Source: Fistulifera solaris
Taxonomy: Eukaryota > Bacillariophyta > Bacillariophyceae > Naviculales > Stauroneidaceae
Reading direction: 5' to 3'
NCBI GenBank assembly: GCA_030295235.1
Contig: AP026131.1
Span: 124,001 to 188,000 of the forward strand
DNA: 64,000 nucleotides
Both the position numbers and the translations under genes were made by a program. Under the pieces are notes generated by a model. That model had not been told where the DNA came from, made no database searches, and saw only the letters and a program-made list of their open reading frames with translations. Positions 53,716 to 64,000 of this stretch are shown here, one piece after another. Every line of letters begins with the position of its first letter. Position 1 is the stretch's first letter.

Positions 53716-54202
53716 TATAACTTAAGCAATGAGAATACAGGAGATATCGATCGAAAAACAAGCCAGTAAATGCATTAACAATCGAGAAGAATTTCGATCC
53801 GGTTGTCTTTTTGTGCGAGGGATTTTTGCGGCTCATTTTCGTTTTTGAATGGTTTGGATGAGACCCGACAGACGGCCACGTCAATAAATGTCGCACCAGC
53901 ACTTTTTACTATCGAAGGACAAATTGAACACGTTTTCATTCTTCGCGTGTAGGACAGACAATGATGCAGAAAGGTACAATGAGTAATAACAGGTTACCAG
54001 TATGCTCGATTTTGAAGATCTTTCGCCGCTGTTCCTTTCGAACAAGAACTTGTTGCTTGTTGTTGCTTGTCGTGTCAATCCTTGATTTGTAATAGCAGCA
54101 AAAGCACGAGACAAAGCAGTTAAATTCAGTCCTTGATCGAACAGAATTGTGCGTTTGTTCTTTGGCTACAAGTTGACATTGAAAAAAGACCGCAAAGAAA
54201 AA

Positions 54203-54754
54203 ATGACTGCTCCTTCTATGGCCTACGCCATGGGCGCCCGCTGGTTTCACTGGATGACAGCGGTCCCATTGATTGGATGTGTCGGAACTGTTCTGAAAGC
54301 GCAACAAGCACCGAAAGAAGACAAAGGAAAGTGGATGTTTCGTCACAAGTCGCTCGGACTTCTCACGGGCATGATTGTTGCTCCTCGCGTGGCGTATCGT
54401 ATCATGGGAAGATCCGGATACAATGTCATTGGGCTCCCGGGCACATCTAGTACTGAAAGTGTACTAGCGAAAGCAGGACACGCCTTCTTGTATGTCTTTA
54501 TGACAGTCATGCCGGCGACCGGCATCGCCATGGGACTCTACGGAGGCAAGGGCCTTCCCTTCTTCTGGACGACGTTTGCCGGCTTCGAGCAGACCAATGG
54601 CACCATCGCAAAGAATACCTTTCAGATTCACAAGCAGTTGGGTGTGTATGGGAAGTATATGATCCCAGTGCATGCCGGAGCTGCGGTGATGCACGCAACC
54701 CGTGGGCAAGCCATCTTTGCTCGCATGAATCCCTTTCGTGCTGCTCGTGGATGA
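54203..54754 (+). CDS. Cytochrome b561-type di-heme membrane protein
   Basis: The chosen start MTAPSMAYAMGARWFHWMTA at 54203 matches bacterial-type b561 proteins; an ATG at 54149 would add 18 basic residues. Four membrane spans carry His residues suited to b hemes: RWFHWM, MFRHKSLG, AGHAFLYVFM, QIHKQLGVYG and VHAGAAVMHATRG. Such proteins move electrons from quinol or ascorbate across a membrane. It resembles bacterial and mitochondrial COG3038-like cytochromes more than the ascorbate-dependent animal type. Frame intact. Confidence 0.85.
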   Translation: MTAPSMAYAMGARWFHWMTAVPLIGCVGTVLKAQQAPKEDKGKWMFRHKSLGLLTGMIVAPRVAYRIMGRSGYNVIGLPGTSSTESVLAKAGHAFLYVFMTVMPATGIAMGLYGGKGLPFFWTTFAGFEQTNGTIAKNTFQIHKQLGVYGKYMIPVHAGAAVMHATRGQAIFARMNPFRAARG

Positions 54755-54998
54755 AAGCGATTTGCTTTCGGTTAAAAAATATATCTTATGATAAGCTTAT
54801 TTATTTTGTGTTTAAGAACTGAAATGGTTTGTTTCTTATTGGATGACCCATTTGACATCGTCTTCTTCAATATCAGCTGCTCAGCCGCGGAGACTTATAC
54901 ACAACCTCTCAGAAGAGACATCAAGCAAAATTAAAAATTAATCAACTAATTAGTCTAGAGAGTAGCAAAAGAATTTTCAATTATTAGTACTCGATGTG

Positions 54999-55462
54999 TT
55001 ACTTTTTCTTGATTTGCATCAAGGCTTTATGTCGGTTCTCAAATGTATTGGCGGGTTTCGCATCATGTTTCGCTTGATAATATTCTTCAATTCGTTCATC
55101 CATTCCTACTAACTTCTGTTCAATCTTTTTGGCTCGTTCTTCTCGATTGCGCTGGTGTCGAGGCAGTTTCGGCGGTCGAATGGAGGGAAAGCGGCCTTTG
55201 CTGGTCCCTAACATTTCTAAATCCCAAGAAGGATCCCAGCCGCCCTTATCAGCAACGAATGTTCCAAAAGATCCATTTTGTATCGCCTCTTTGCGTAACG
55301 CAGCAGCTTTGCGTCGAGATACCATGGGAGGAATCCAGACTTTTTGTTCTCTACCATTCGCATCGAAGGTTTCAGGGCGTCCCCTCCGTGTTGCGATAAC
55401 TTTTTCAAAGCCGAAGGGAATCGCGTGGTGCTGGTCGAAAAGGCTCTTGAAAACGAGTTCAT
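54999..55462 (-). CDS. Probable mitochondrial ribosomal protein (mL59/MRPL25-like), one frameshift
   Basis: The ATG at 55462 opens MNSFSRAFSTSTTRFPSALK, a typical mitochondrial presequence. The T5 run 55401-55405 then breaks the frame, and one extra A on the coding strand continues it as KVIATRRGRPETFDANG. The body has WIPPMVSRRKAAALRKEAI, PPKLPRHQRNREERAKKIEQ and MDERIEEYYQA, and a basic end (ALMQIKKK). The RR.A.LRK motif followed by a charged helix resembles fungal mL59, but similarity is judged by eye. A longer frame open to 55604 starts in a non-homologous stretch. Confidence 0.5.
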
Positions 55463-55604
55463 GTTGTTGATTGTAGAAAGAAAAAGGGGCGATCGAGAGA
55501 GTAATAAAATACTGAGTATAATGATAGGTTTTGCGTAACGTTTTTTTTGTGATGCAATACAAAAGTACCAGTAACCATCTACGGCATCTCGTATCCCGTG
55601 TCAT

Positions 55605-56010
55605 GAAGACGTACTGACGATCAGACGAAGTCTCTCATTTCTAACTTTTTTTATGGATCAGGGATCAGGTTTTAAATCATCGGAGATAGTATATGTACTG
55701 TCAGCATTGAGTACCCAGGGATACTTTGCCAACAGCCAATACTACTATCTATAAGATACATGGGGTCGGCTCGTGCTCCTTCCTCTACTTAAAAGTATCT
55801 TTCTATTGCTTCTTTTCCAAGTAAAGCAATTTTTCTAGATAGGTTGGAGCGCCGGCAGGGCGATCTTCGTGCGGCCATCGCAAAAAGTGGTCAACGAACA
55901 TCGCTCTTTCACTTTTTTCTCTCATCAGTCGCGTTGTTCTGAAACGAATAACTTACTTGTCAGTTTTGCTTGAAAGAGACTAACAACCGCTCCAGACGAC
56001 CAAATCTACA
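55605..56010. other. Intergenic promoter region
   Basis: Divergent promoters of the ribosomal protein and the N/Q-rich membrane protein. The last 100 bases are pyrimidine-rich (CTCTTTCACTTTTTTCTCTCATC), common just upstream of diatom coding starts. No gene seen. Confidence 0.4.
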
Positions 56011-57672
56011 ATGAGATTAAAGCTAGGAGTCATTCTTGGCTGCTTGGGTTTCGCCCATGGCAGTTCTTTCGCGCAAGATGTCGTGCGTCCTTCTTTGCGA
56101 AATGGCAGAGCTCAACAACAGCAAATGGCTATCGAAAACGAACTTCTGGCTCGCGCTATCCCAATGACCGAGTACAGGAAACTTCTAGAAGATCACGGTC
56201 TATCCATGCCTTCTCGAGAGTTGCAAGACCAAAACAATAATCAGCAAATGTACAGCTTCAGTGGGTATGCCATCAAATATGCCACCTGTCAACCCGTTCA
56301 GTACTTTTCAGAAGATGTCATTCGCGCTGGAGAACACTCGCCGATGCTCACTCAAGATATCGTGGTTCTTCGATTGTGTCCTAGTAATGTATGCTCTTCG
56401 AACAGTCGGTACGGATGTCACTACAACTTTGCTGAATATGCCTTGACCTTGTCCGACTATCTGGAAGTCATGTTGCAGTTCCGTGGCTATCAGAGAGAAA
56501 ACGTATGCGCCTGGTGCGAGCAATGCGCTGAGGATGGATACAATTTAAATCAAAACGGAAATAGACGTCGTTTGGAAGACAACGGAGTACAAGATAATAA
56601 CGCTCAAGAAAACAACAACGTCGACCAGCAACAGGAACAAGCAAACCAAAACAATGAAGCAAACCAGGAGAATAATGCCAATCAGGAGAACAATGCTAAC
56701 GCTGAGCAAGGAAACAACGACAATCAGGAGGACAATAATGCGGAGCAGGCGAATAACGGAAACCAAAACAACAATGCTAATCGGGCCGACAACGAGAACC
56801 AGAGCGGCGCCGAGGGATGTGGCAAGTACTTCGATACGTACTGCTCCGATTACGCGAGTGAATGTGTCAACAATAATCAAGACGGAGGAAATGAAGACTC
56901 GTCGTATGTGAACTATAACTTGTATCTGGGATACCTCGCCTGTACTGAGGCAGCATACAACGGGTATGGATATTATGTACGCCCAACATGTGATGGAAAA
57001 GAGAAAACAATCAGGATGGCTGTCTATTACGACCAATACTGTTCCCGAGTGGCGGAAGGAGTGAATATCAAAAGTCTGGGCTTGGGCTTTCATCAAAACG
57101 CTTTCCAAGAATTCTACTCGCCGGATTGCATTGATTGCTCCGAAAGCGTAAGTCTGTAACACGAATCTCTTCTTGCATTAACTACAATTTGTCTTGCTCA
57201 CGAGACCTTTCAACAGCAATACCCTCCTTACTTCGACACCGGAAGTGCTTTTTGCAACAACTTACACTCCGCTAGTGCAAAATGCACCGGGGATTTGATG
57301 TACGATTTGTTTGATGGGGAGGTGGATCAATCATCCGAGTGCACATTCATCGAGAGCATACGTTTTGGAGCGTACGATTCTTCCGGTTCACTCAGCACGT
57401 CCCACAATGGCAACGTTTGGAACGCGGAAGCTTCTAATATGCAAAACATTATGGTGGTCATCTCCCTTGGTATGGTGGTCTTTTTTATTATTTATGCCTG
57501 TTATTTGCATCATGCAATGACAAACCTCTTGATCAAGTCTTTAAGTCATCGAGAATTACTTCCTGCTAGTCGACAGCAACGCCGTCGCCAAACAGGCGAC
57601 AACAGTGTTGTAACTGGCAAACGTCGTCCAAGCGAGGATCTTGACGACGGCTTGTCCACTGGCTCGTTTTAA
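56011..57672 (+). CDS. Type I membrane protein with Cys-rich ectodomain and Asn/Gln-rich linker
   Basis: Exons 56011-57147 and 57217-57672 are joined by a 69 nt intron (GTAAGT...ACAG, phase 0, CSES to QYPPYFDTG). The order is: signal peptide (MRLKLGVILGCLGFAHG), a Cys-containing domain (CPSNVCSSNSRYGC, CAWCEQCAEDG), a linker of about 90 residues almost wholly Asn, Gln, Glu and Ala (residues about 190-275), a second Cys-rich domain (GCGKYFDTYCSDYASEC), and one membrane span (IMVVISLGMVVFFIIYACYL) with a basic Ser-rich cytosolic tail. Many diatom surface proteins share this layout, but I cannot name a function. The linker is a DNA minisatellite of AACAATGCNAA/CAGGAGAA words and probably length-variable. 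Confidence 0.75.
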
Positions 57673-57753
57673 AAGTAATGTTTTTTAGTCGTGTATTTTT
57701 CGAATGATCTCTTAAGATTACTTTAGCTGTGCATTTTATAATCAAGCACAAAT

Positions 57754-60700
57754 TCACATTGCTTCTAGCAAAGCTCGAGCCGTATGCCTGAGGAAAATAT
57801 CTGGATGTGGATAATTTGCAATGGGAGTCAACAATTCTGCGGCTCGATCTAATAGAGCTCTACGTTCTGGATCTCCTTGCTCTTTGGTGTATGCTAGACG
57901 CCAACATAATTCTCCCCATTAATGTATGAGCGCGGCGTTCAAGCTCGATATCATAATTGCTGCTTTCTTCATCCATCACCCACGCTTCGAGATCCTCCAA
58001 AATGTCCGTATCGTACTGCTCACTTTCTTCCATAAGGATGAGCTCCAACACGTACGCCAACGGATTGAAGACTGGACTCCAGAAAGAAACTTGGCCTGAT
58101 TCATGGTAAGGGTTGATGATATACTTCTTTAACAACCAATCCGCGTCCTTGGATCTATCCACGAGCATCAAAACGGATATGACTGGTAGGATTATTAGCA
58201 TCGTATCATCAATGTCCATCCCATCAACCTGGGGCAGCAACTCGTCCATTATGTAGTCTGCTCTAAGTTCAGCTTGTTCTTGTTCTTGTGAAAGGTATAA
58301 CCATTGGACACTTTCAGCGACAGAAACAAGTGCAAAATCGCAACCGTACTCAGCGACCATGTCAGAGCTGTGCGACGCAATGTCATAAATTGACAAGATA
58401 GTATCAACACATCCATTGGATTGCTCGAAGTTACACAGACGTGCTTCGTGAGACGCTTTGATTGAAAGTGCGCGACAAATGTGCACCGGGTGTCCGTTGT
58501 TGTTGGCCTCGTACAGAAGGGTTTCAATCAGTGTCGCTTGCTCTTCCGCCAAATCATTAGGATATTCGCTTTCATGTGCATCAAGCTTCAATACGCACAA
58601 TGACGAGATGATAGGCATCATGAGCGCTTTACTCATACCCGGAATCTTTGATGCACTTTTGATGATACTATACGCATCTTCAAAGAAGAAAATACTTTCC
58701 TCGGGGTCTCCAAGTCTCTGATGACAAAGCCCTACGCAAATGTGAAGTCTCAAGATAAGGTCAAGCACCATCGGCTTGGCTTTTACTTGAATCCACTCAC
58801 TGTCGGGATCTTTCTCTTCTTCGGCGTTGAATATACTCTCGAAGGAAAGTTCTAAAGCGTCTTCATATAGCTCCAGGCTTTGTGCGGAAAGATCCCATTC
58901 TTCTAAACGAGCTCCAACGGCAAGCGCAAGTGGTGCTGCTTTGCAAAAATCGCCACATGCCTTCCAATGTTCGAAAATTGTCAAAAGACGCGAGATGTTA
59001 CTCTGCTCCAGAACCAAAACTTTATCGCCTTCCATAGTTTCAGCAATAAGTCGATGCAGCTCGTATTTCCTTTCCTTCAACATGGTTGCAAGCACGTTAT
59101 TTCGCCACATAGCGTGACTGAATTGAAAGTAACGGTCATCCAAAGTGTTCCGCGAATGTGAACGGCTTGTTTTCGAATGACTGCTAAATGTATGCTCATC
59201 TTCGGAAAGAGAAATCGACTTGAGAGAGATCGTTTCATCATCGTCTTTGCTATGTTCGACGAGAATCATTTCATCAACCGCTAAATCTAGTGCATTCTCG
59301 ATCTCAATCTCGGCCATTTCGGGGTGAACTTGAATGACATCAGTCAGTGCAAATTCAAGCCCGAGAATTGCGCATGTCTGCAACACCTTCCGAACGCGAC
59401 TATCCAGCGAATCGACACGGCTCAAGAATGATTCTTCCATCACCGCTGTATTATTGGTAGACGAGAAGTTTCGCTGCAAAATGTTTTAGTGCGATATGCA
59501 GCAAATTCAATATTCAATATTGACATACGTGAAACCTACCTTTTCACGCAGACCTTCTGCATTCCACCTCAACACTCCTTCTACGAGCTCAAGTGTCTTT
59601 TTCCTTTTGATATTTTCTAGAGTCTGGACAACAAAAACAGGCAGTCCCCCGGTCCTTTGGAAAATGTCAGTGCATATACCTTCTGAGACAGAGGACTTGT
59701 CGACTTCCAATATTAACGCAATCAGGTCGCGGATGTCGCCAAACTCGAGAGGACCGAGAGATATCTCTGTCAGTTTGCCTTGCAGATCGTTCTCTTCGGC
59801 GAGAGCCGTCGATAAACGGCGCAATGCTTGCTTGTCATGTGATCGAGTGGCGCAAACAAGAAGCATTTTCGGCGATATTTTACACAAAGCTCGGAAAATC
59901 TTCCAGCTGAACGTGTCCGTCCATTGGAAGTCATCAAGAACCACAATAGCCATATCAGCGAAATCGGAAACACAAACGAATGCTTTGGAAAGGAAGTCTG
60001 CGAGTTCGTCCATTGTGGGCACATGCCCATCAACGTGCGTAATCGGACTAGCACTATCCAGCCCGAAAAATTGCGAGCCCACAATGTCCGCGTACTCAAA
60101 AGGATAATCAAGTTGCTCGCAAATCCAACAAAGTTTTTCGAAGTAGGGAACCGAATCTGCCAAGCGATTTACGTTTGAGTCAGCACTTGCGACGGTGCTA
60201 TCATCAATAGTGCCTTTTGCGCCTTTTATATTACGAACAGATTGTGATTTCATGGTTGATCTCATGAGTGATTCACGTGTACTGCGCTGTTTATGAAGCG
60301 ACATTCCTAGAAGTGCCGGCCGCTCACTACCGGTGTCACGAGTGTTTCCAGAACGTTCAACAGTTCGTAACTGATGGAGAGAGTGACTAAGTGCGTCTTT
60401 CTTTGCTTTATATTGCTCACCACCGTGTGAGGAATATCCAGAGAGAAGTCTGCTACGCTTTGAGAAACTTCCACGCCGGACAAAGTTTTTAAAGGTTGAA
60501 CTCCTAGATGTGTGTTCCGTTTCAGTCATTGAGAAGTCTGTGGGCTCGCTGTATTCGTTGTGCTGAGTGTGGACTATCGATTGATGCATTAGGGAAGGAC
60601 GCTTCTCGTTAGATGAAGAATGGGAAGAAACAGTGCCATGTGACGATAGCTGCCTCGATGTATGAGACGATCGACTCAATGATGCATTTTGTGCCGTTGC

Positions 60701-63700
60701 TCCCAAGAAACGGCCGGATCGGTTTCGAGAAAAAGCGTGATTTTGGCGTCGACCGGATAATCCTCCGAGTCCCCCAGATCCTCTCGACGAAGCGCTTCTT
60801 CCTTCAGAATCGTTGTTCATGGTCAGAGAACCATCATATTCGCATAAATCACGGATCATGCTTAAGAAAACTTGTCGAAAAGAACTAATATTGCAAAGAA
60901 GGGTGAGTGGACTGGCGCTGGTAATTTAGACAAGAATTCATAAACACACCTTAGTGGAATCCTCTGCTCTGTTTCGTTTGATGTAGATCGTGCAGCTATA
61001 ATGATCTTCTTGGCTTCCTTTTTGCGGCATTCACCTCCTTTATCTCGTCTACTACAGACGTAGCTAGTGCACTTTACCCGAACCACTTTCACCAATTACG
61101 AATACTATTGAACTTTTGCTAGGATTGTCGAGCATGTAGTCTGCAACTGACATAACCGCTCGCTTTTCCTCTTTCCTTCCAATGAAAGGATAGGCTGATT
61201 TCTTCTTTTTATAGGCCGGAACGGTGTTTAGCGGTTCAAAGATAGTAACGGGCTTGTCGTATCCTTTCGCTTGAATTGGTTTTAGCGAGTTCATCAAAAA
61301 ACGATCGCCAGCTTGCTGCTGAACGGCTTCGTCCACCAGGATTCCCTTGTTCTCCTTCGAGCACATTAGCCGGGCAGCCTGTTAACGTGAAGGCAGGTTT
61401 TTAGTAAATGAAGTCGCCAGATAGCAAACACAACAATGCCGCACAAAAAAGTTTACTCACCAAATTACAGGGCGCACCCAAAACAGCAAACTCATGTCTT
61501 CTTATTCCTCCTACGACTCCGCAATACACTTTTCCGAACGTGCACCCAATCCTATTCTCCACAGAGAGTTCATCTTTCAAGCATCGATTGATAGCAAACG
61601 CTGCCGGTAGTGCATTATTTGCAACCATGTTTGGAAATGTAGATCCCCTCAAGCCAAAGGTCGCAATAAGTACAACACCTACAGATAGGAAGATAGCATC
61701 ATATGAGAATCATCACCGCAGCGGTCCCAAAGACAGGCCTCATTCTCACCTTTGTCGTCAACAATAAATTGCCTCAAATGGCCACTGTATCGATCCAGTT
61801 CACGTGATGTGACATGCATTATATGATGGAGTTTCTGAGTGAGCTCAAAGTCAATTTCTTCGTCTCCAGTTATCTTTGGCGAAATCATAGCATTTATGAA
61901 CATAGTGAACACAGAACGCAGCTCAGCTTCAGCTCGATGACGACTTTCGAGGGCTTCCGTTGGCTGAGTTGCTTTTCCCGATTGAATTGCAGCGGAAAGA
62001 GCCAATTCATCACCGCGAATCACAGGATGAACATAAAGAGCCATTTGAAGATGAAGTCGCGCTAAGGCAGTGTTGTTCAAAGCGCTGCAGTGCACGCGAA
62101 GAGACTCATCATTTTGTTGCAATGATGCTTGCCGTTCAGTAGCATGATCCGAGAAGTCCAAATAACATTCGCCACGAGATGCGATCAGGAGCGGTTTATC
62201 CGTATACAGTTGCTCATCTGTCAAGTCAACACAATGTGCAAGAGCTGCCACCGCTTCTGGGGAAGCAAAAACTTCACCGTCGTTGGCAACATCGGCAGCG
62301 ATAGAGACCTGTCGAATTTTAGAGGTTTTAGCGTCTTGGTCCGGTTGCCTCATGTTCCTACAATCGAGCTACCTACCTGCTCGATTGGTTCGCCAAGGAT
62401 AAGAAACTCCCTCCTCAACTCAATTGCATCCTCTTCCTCCTCGCCATCTTTAAAATCACCAACATGAAGCCCGGTCATTTTCCCTACGCCAACACCGCAG
62501 TGCACATTCAACATAGCCTCGTTTTTGCTCGGTGACGCGGACGTGACATGAAAATCGCTGAACTTTGCGACAATGGAACACGCGCATTGGGCCGCCATCA
62601 AAACACAAGTTGAGAGCTTGGGTACTTCGCCATCATCCCACATGAATTCATTCACTGATGCGAGAGACGCATTTAAATTTTCCAGAGGATTGCGTACATT
62701 GAGACCGGATGCTCCGTCCTCGCTCACGACTCTCCATTCCGCAAAAATGCATCTCCGGCGAATTTTAAGATATCTCCACCATGTTGAATCACTTCAGTCA
62801 CAATCATATCGAAGTAGGCATTGATTACTTTGGATAATGATTCCGCATCGAGCATAGTCGACAGTTTCGTAAAGCCGGACATGTCGACAAACAAAAGTGC
62901 GCTCTCCCGCGGAACACTCTTGGGCAATTGCATAAAGGAATGATTTCCCTTGTCTTGCAATTTGATGAGGTTTTCCGACAATCGCTGGCCATCGAGGACG
63001 TCCGCCGAAGATGCCAAGTCATCCATGGAACTCACACTCGCAGCTTCGCCGCCTGTCTTTCTTCTCCCACCTCGTCGAGTTTGTCGAGACTTGACTGGCG
63101 TGCTGCTTCTCCAAACTTCCAGCTCGTGGGTAATCAAGTCTTCCATGACAGTCTTTGGTGTGTGAAACGAGAACCACACAACACTTTCGATGAGCTGTTC
63201 TTTTTTGAGCTTGAGGTGTGCATCTGTATCATTCCGGGCCATATTGGCGGTGGGTAGCGTCAAAGAAGACTGATGCATAAGGGCCACCATGGCTAGATTG
63301 GAAAGGTCTGCAGAGCTATGACCCACGCGAGGAGATTGCGACGTGGCATAAGAGGATGATTGCCCGAGCACACCCCCGAGACTCAAGGAAGCATCCGACA
63401 TATCCGACGAGTCATCCAGTGCACGCGACCTCCGAATATTGCCAGGAAGTACGGGTAAGCCAGTCTCCGTACTCTTGTGTCGATTGAGTTTGTTGCGTCC
63501 TCCATCTGTGCTGGAGTTCAAATAACGAGCAAGTCCCATTGTGCTATTCGCATTTGAAGTAGTATCACTTTCGCTTTCTTCGCTGTTATAACGGGCGGCC
63601 GGGCTTAAAATGACCGAGGTCCGGTAGGAATTAGCGAACGATTCAACACCGTCTACTGAGTTTCTTCGTTCTTCGCGACGACCGGGTCGTCGAGTAAGTC

Positions 63701-63803
63701 CAGTCATTAGTTGCTGATCAAATGAATTTGTACGCGAAGTTCCTCGACGCGGATCCATTTCCATGGATCGAGATCTTGCTGGTTTCATGGGACGAGGATC
63801 CAT
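57754..63803 (-). CDS. Soluble adenylyl cyclase-like protein (two cyclase domains, NTPase, TPR-like tail)
   Basis: Minus-strand exons are 63803-62377, 62308-61750, 61678-61461, 61378-60950, 60860-59540 and 59473-57754, all introns GT-AG. A basic Ser-rich N-terminus precedes cyclase C1 (LLFVDMSGFTKLS, HGGDILKFAGDA: both metal-binding Asp present; GVGVGKMTGLHVGD; ILGEPIEQVSIAADV). C2 has Asn in place of the first metal Asp (VFTMFINAMI), then TFGKVYCGVVGG and HEFAVLGAPCNL. A P-loop NTPase follows (FVIGESGSGK, then Walker B AIVVLDDFQWTD), then helical repeats. This is the ADCY10 layout, with a decayed C2 as in mammalian sAC, an enzyme stimulated by bicarbonate. Frames break at A5 62743-62747, T3 61073-61075, T5 61019-61023 and near 57914; the first three are fixed by one base, and the last ends the protein at 57754. 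Confidence 0.82.
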
Positions 63804-64000
63804 TTTGATGACTGATTTCTCTTATAAGGGCAATCTTTACTTATTTTCTCTTAAAGTAGCAACGAGAGACGGATTCAGCGTCTGATTGAAAGAATCGCTC
63901 AAAGGATCCAGAAGCCTAAAAGCTCGGCAGCAACTTTCTCGGCCCGTCCAGGTCAAAATTGGTCCCAACTTCCACTTGACTCACTCTCTTTCTTGGTGAG
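63804..64000. other. Upstream region of the cyclase gene, window edge
   Basis: The 5' flank of the soluble-cyclase-like gene. No other feature can be supported before the sequence ends. Confidence 0.4.

Noticed and set aside
56545-57162. 205-codon minus-strand frame opposite the N/Q-rich linker
   Set aside because: The hydrophobic Val/Ile runs are the complement of Asn/Asp codons; no start context and no homology.
61060-61095. Intron at the GTGCAC right after the P-loop GSGK
   Set aside because: Adding one base in the T3 run gives GESGSGKSALATSVVDEIK, a complete Walker A with normal helix, whereas splicing would destroy the motif.

Overview
The window reads as nuclear DNA of a diatom, most likely a pennate one close to Phaeodactylum tricornutum. 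It has compact genes on both strands, short GT-AG introns (about 60-110 nt, one near 200), and plastid precursors with a signal peptide cut before an aromatic residue followed by a second thylakoid signal (TPM protein at 2.1-2.8 kb, lumen protein at 32.8-34.1 kb). Species assignment is inference.

Layout. 0-8.5 kb: a PARP-like/RING/Deltex-C protein with an in-frame TGA, a TPM-domain lumen protein, a 33-34 bp repeat block, a golgin-84-like tethering protein and a SART3-like U6 snRNP factor. 9-20.3 kb: a CaaX-ending protein, mitochondrial/plastid KAS II, RRP1 (rRNA processing), a zinc-knuckle/RRM protein, a secreted Cys-rich protein, a 221/242 bp tandem array and a MYND/SET (SMYD) methyltransferase. 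20.5-35.4 kb: RCC1-repeat protein, a RECQ4-type helicase preceded by GRF and SAP domains, a CNNM/CorC transporter, a small Cys-containing protein, TGS1 cap hypermethylase, a plastid-lumen protein and signal peptidase subunit SPC12, with two more repeat blocks. 36-48.7 kb: EamA transporter, a small membrane protein, a TUL1-type RING ligase, SDHAF2, a convergent pair of quiescin sulfhydryl oxidases and a heat-shock factor. 48.7-50.8 kb: gene-poor simple-sequence DNA. 50.8-64 kb: PhyH dioxygenase, fused AIR carboxylase (ADE2 type), cytochrome b561, a probable mitochondrial ribosomal protein, a N/Q-rich type I membrane protein and a soluble-adenylyl-cyclase-like protein.

The genes do not form operons or one pathway. 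Loose themes are RNA maturation (SART3, RRP1, TGS1, RRM protein), secretory-pathway folding and quality control (two QSOX, SPC12, golgin, TUL1) and signalling (sAC, CaaX protein, PARP/DTC).

A striking property of the sequence is that at least 15 otherwise well-conserved genes are broken by single-base frameshifts, most of which lie in A or T runs and would be repaired by one extra A/T. I read this mainly as homopolymer undercalling in the assembly rather than mass pseudogenisation, and I annotate those genes across the breaks. No CRISPR, IS element, rRNA or convincing tRNA was seen.
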